A DNA stretch of 64,000 nucleotides, taken from NCBI GenBank assembly GCA_019746975.1, contig JAIERK010000042.1, forward strand, positions 1-64,000, written 5' to 3'. The translations under genes were made by a program, and so were the position numbers. Shown piece after piece: positions 63,538-64,000 of this stretch; the first letter of the stretch is position 1, and each line of letters opens with the position of its first letter. Below the pieces are notes generated by a model that saw nothing but the letters and a program-made list of their open reading frames with translations, searched no databases and was not told where the DNA came from. The stretch is from Candidatus Obscuribacterales bacterium (GTDB lineage: Bacteria; Cyanobacteriota; Vampirovibrionia; Obscuribacterales; Obscuribacteraceae).

Positions 63538-63731
63538 GCGACAAACTTACTATTTCAGATGAAATCGAGTCGACCGAGATGTCTGCAGGAGAACTCAGCG
63601 CTGTTATAGGCGGCACCAGAGTCAATTTCTTAGCAGGTACAGTACCTCCACCAACACTCTTGGATAATGTTCTCAACGTTACAGCCGATCTCGTCGCGGC
63701 CGCCGTGGACTACTTCTTTCCGGTTAAGTGA
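63534..63731 (+). CDS. Double-glycine-leader peptide (candidate bacteriocin/RiPP precursor)
   Basis: 65 residues. ATG with GGAGGAAG five bases upstream. The acidic leader MSDKLTISDEIESTEM is followed by SAGELSAVIGG, the Glu-Leu-Ser...Ile-Gly-Gly pattern cut by C39-peptidase ABC exporters. The 38-residue core starts TRVNFLAGTVPPPTLLDN, is hydrophobic and has no Cys. No exporter, immunity or modifying gene is visible; the strand ends shortly after. Bacteriocin-like or signalling peptide is inferred from leader only. Confidence 0.65.
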   Translation: MSDKLTISDEIESTEMSAGELSAVIGGTRVNFLAGTVPPPTLLDNVLNVTADLVAAAVDYFFPVK

Positions 63732-63863
63732 CCGCGGCTGATCCGCCAAAGGTGATTAAGGGTGGCTCCACAGCACGAACTTGAATTCGTCGGTCTGCTG
63801 AACCCGGCGCTTGCAGTAGAGAGGAGCTCCGCCTAAGTCACTTTCCCCTCGGCCATTACCAAG
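63732..63863. other. Structured gap between convergent genes
   Basis: GGTGGCTCC (about 63763-63771) can pair with GGAG..CCGCC (about 63823-63835), enclosing a CAGCA/TGCTG plus CGAA/TTCG hairpin. It is not a tRNA or recognisable SRP RNA. It could be a two-sided terminator region or a small RNA. Confidence 0.3.
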
Positions 63864-64000
63864 CTAAACCACCGAAGTTGGTGTTATGGAACCGACGATC
63901 AACCTACCTGGTTTCGCTCCGGTATGCTCGCCGTCTCTAAGAACTTGTTCTCCGTTGACGAAGACGTGATGGACACCGATGGAGTATTGGTGAGGGTTGT
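63864..64000 (-). CDS. C-terminal end of a D-aminoacylase-type amidohydrolase (N-terminus beyond window)
   Basis: Last 44 codons, stop TAG at 63864-63866. HQYSIGVHHVFVNGEQVLRD followed by GEHTGAKPGRLI is the characteristic ending of N-acyl-D-amino-acid deacylases and related amidohydrolases. Active-site motifs lie outside the window, so the exact enzyme cannot be named. Confidence 0.75.
   Translation of the reverse strand, partial: NPHQYSIGVHHVFVNGEQVLRDGEHTGAKPGRLIVGSITPTSVV

Noticed and set aside
63732-63863. Possible tRNA or SRP RNA
   Set aside because: No T-loop GTTCGA with proper arms, and no SRP apical motif.

Overview
The window is bacterial, with roughly balanced base composition, clear Shine-Dalgarno sites, frequent GTG/TTG starts, TGA used as a stop, and about 50 real genes. 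An OprB-type outer-membrane porin, lipoprotein signals, Tad/Flp-pilus-type proteins, ferredoxin-dependent 2-oxoacid oxidoreductase and many secreted TPR proteins and two-component systems point to a diderm chemoheterotroph. My best guess is a non-photosynthetic relative of cyanobacteria (Vampirovibrionia/Melainabacteria, Obscuribacter-like), but no phylogenetic marker is present, so this is an inference. I saw no rRNA, tRNA or CRISPR array.

Left end (1-5.5 kb, minus strand): three Tad-pilus-like envelope proteins. They are a TadE-like protein, a giant TadG/von Willebrand A protein, and a TadE-like membrane anchor with a very long collagen-like Gly-Pro-Gly tail that runs off the window. 5.7-18.7 kb: secreted TPR proteins and a lipoprotein, an HTTM-domain membrane protein with its partner, a TrmJ-like RNA methyltransferase, a secreted alpha/beta hydrolase, a TPR-thioredoxin, a caspase-fold protein lacking its catalytic dyad, a GH31 glucosidase and an acyl-CoA ligase.

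18.8-34.6 kb: signalling region with a NarL-type regulator, a PAS histidine kinase, a hybrid kinase, a HAMP kinase and an OmpR-type regulator. It also has fumC followed by a FIST-domain protein, a TonB-C-like protein translationally coupled to a MEMO-AMMECR1 fusion, and a Pro/Gly 23-residue-repeat protein. Two ~205-nt structured elements with terminator ends and covarying stems flank the PAS kinase and look like an undescribed RNA family.

34.7-44.3 kb: a decayed, rearranged region. It contains a catalytically dead M48-like protein, a broken copy of a transporter C-terminus, an OprB porin, IS256 and IS3 transposase remnants, head-to-head kdpD/kdpE scraps, a CPA1 cation/proton antiporter and an intact APC permease. 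44.3-47.7 kb: three soluble low-complexity proteins, then a divergent OmpR regulator/HAMP kinase pair.

49.6-63.3 kb: metabolism. This includes a glutamine-synthetase-like ligase with an amidohydrolase (the FluG pairing), korBA, a ThDP enzyme, a GNAT protein, the purine-salvage pair guaD-hpt, a third TadE-like protein with a KKDSE tail, and a membrane-anchored endonuclease/exonuclease/phosphatase protein. The right end has a 65-residue double-glycine-leader peptide gene (candidate bacteriocin/RiPP precursor) and the C-terminal end of a D-aminoacylase-type amidohydrolase.
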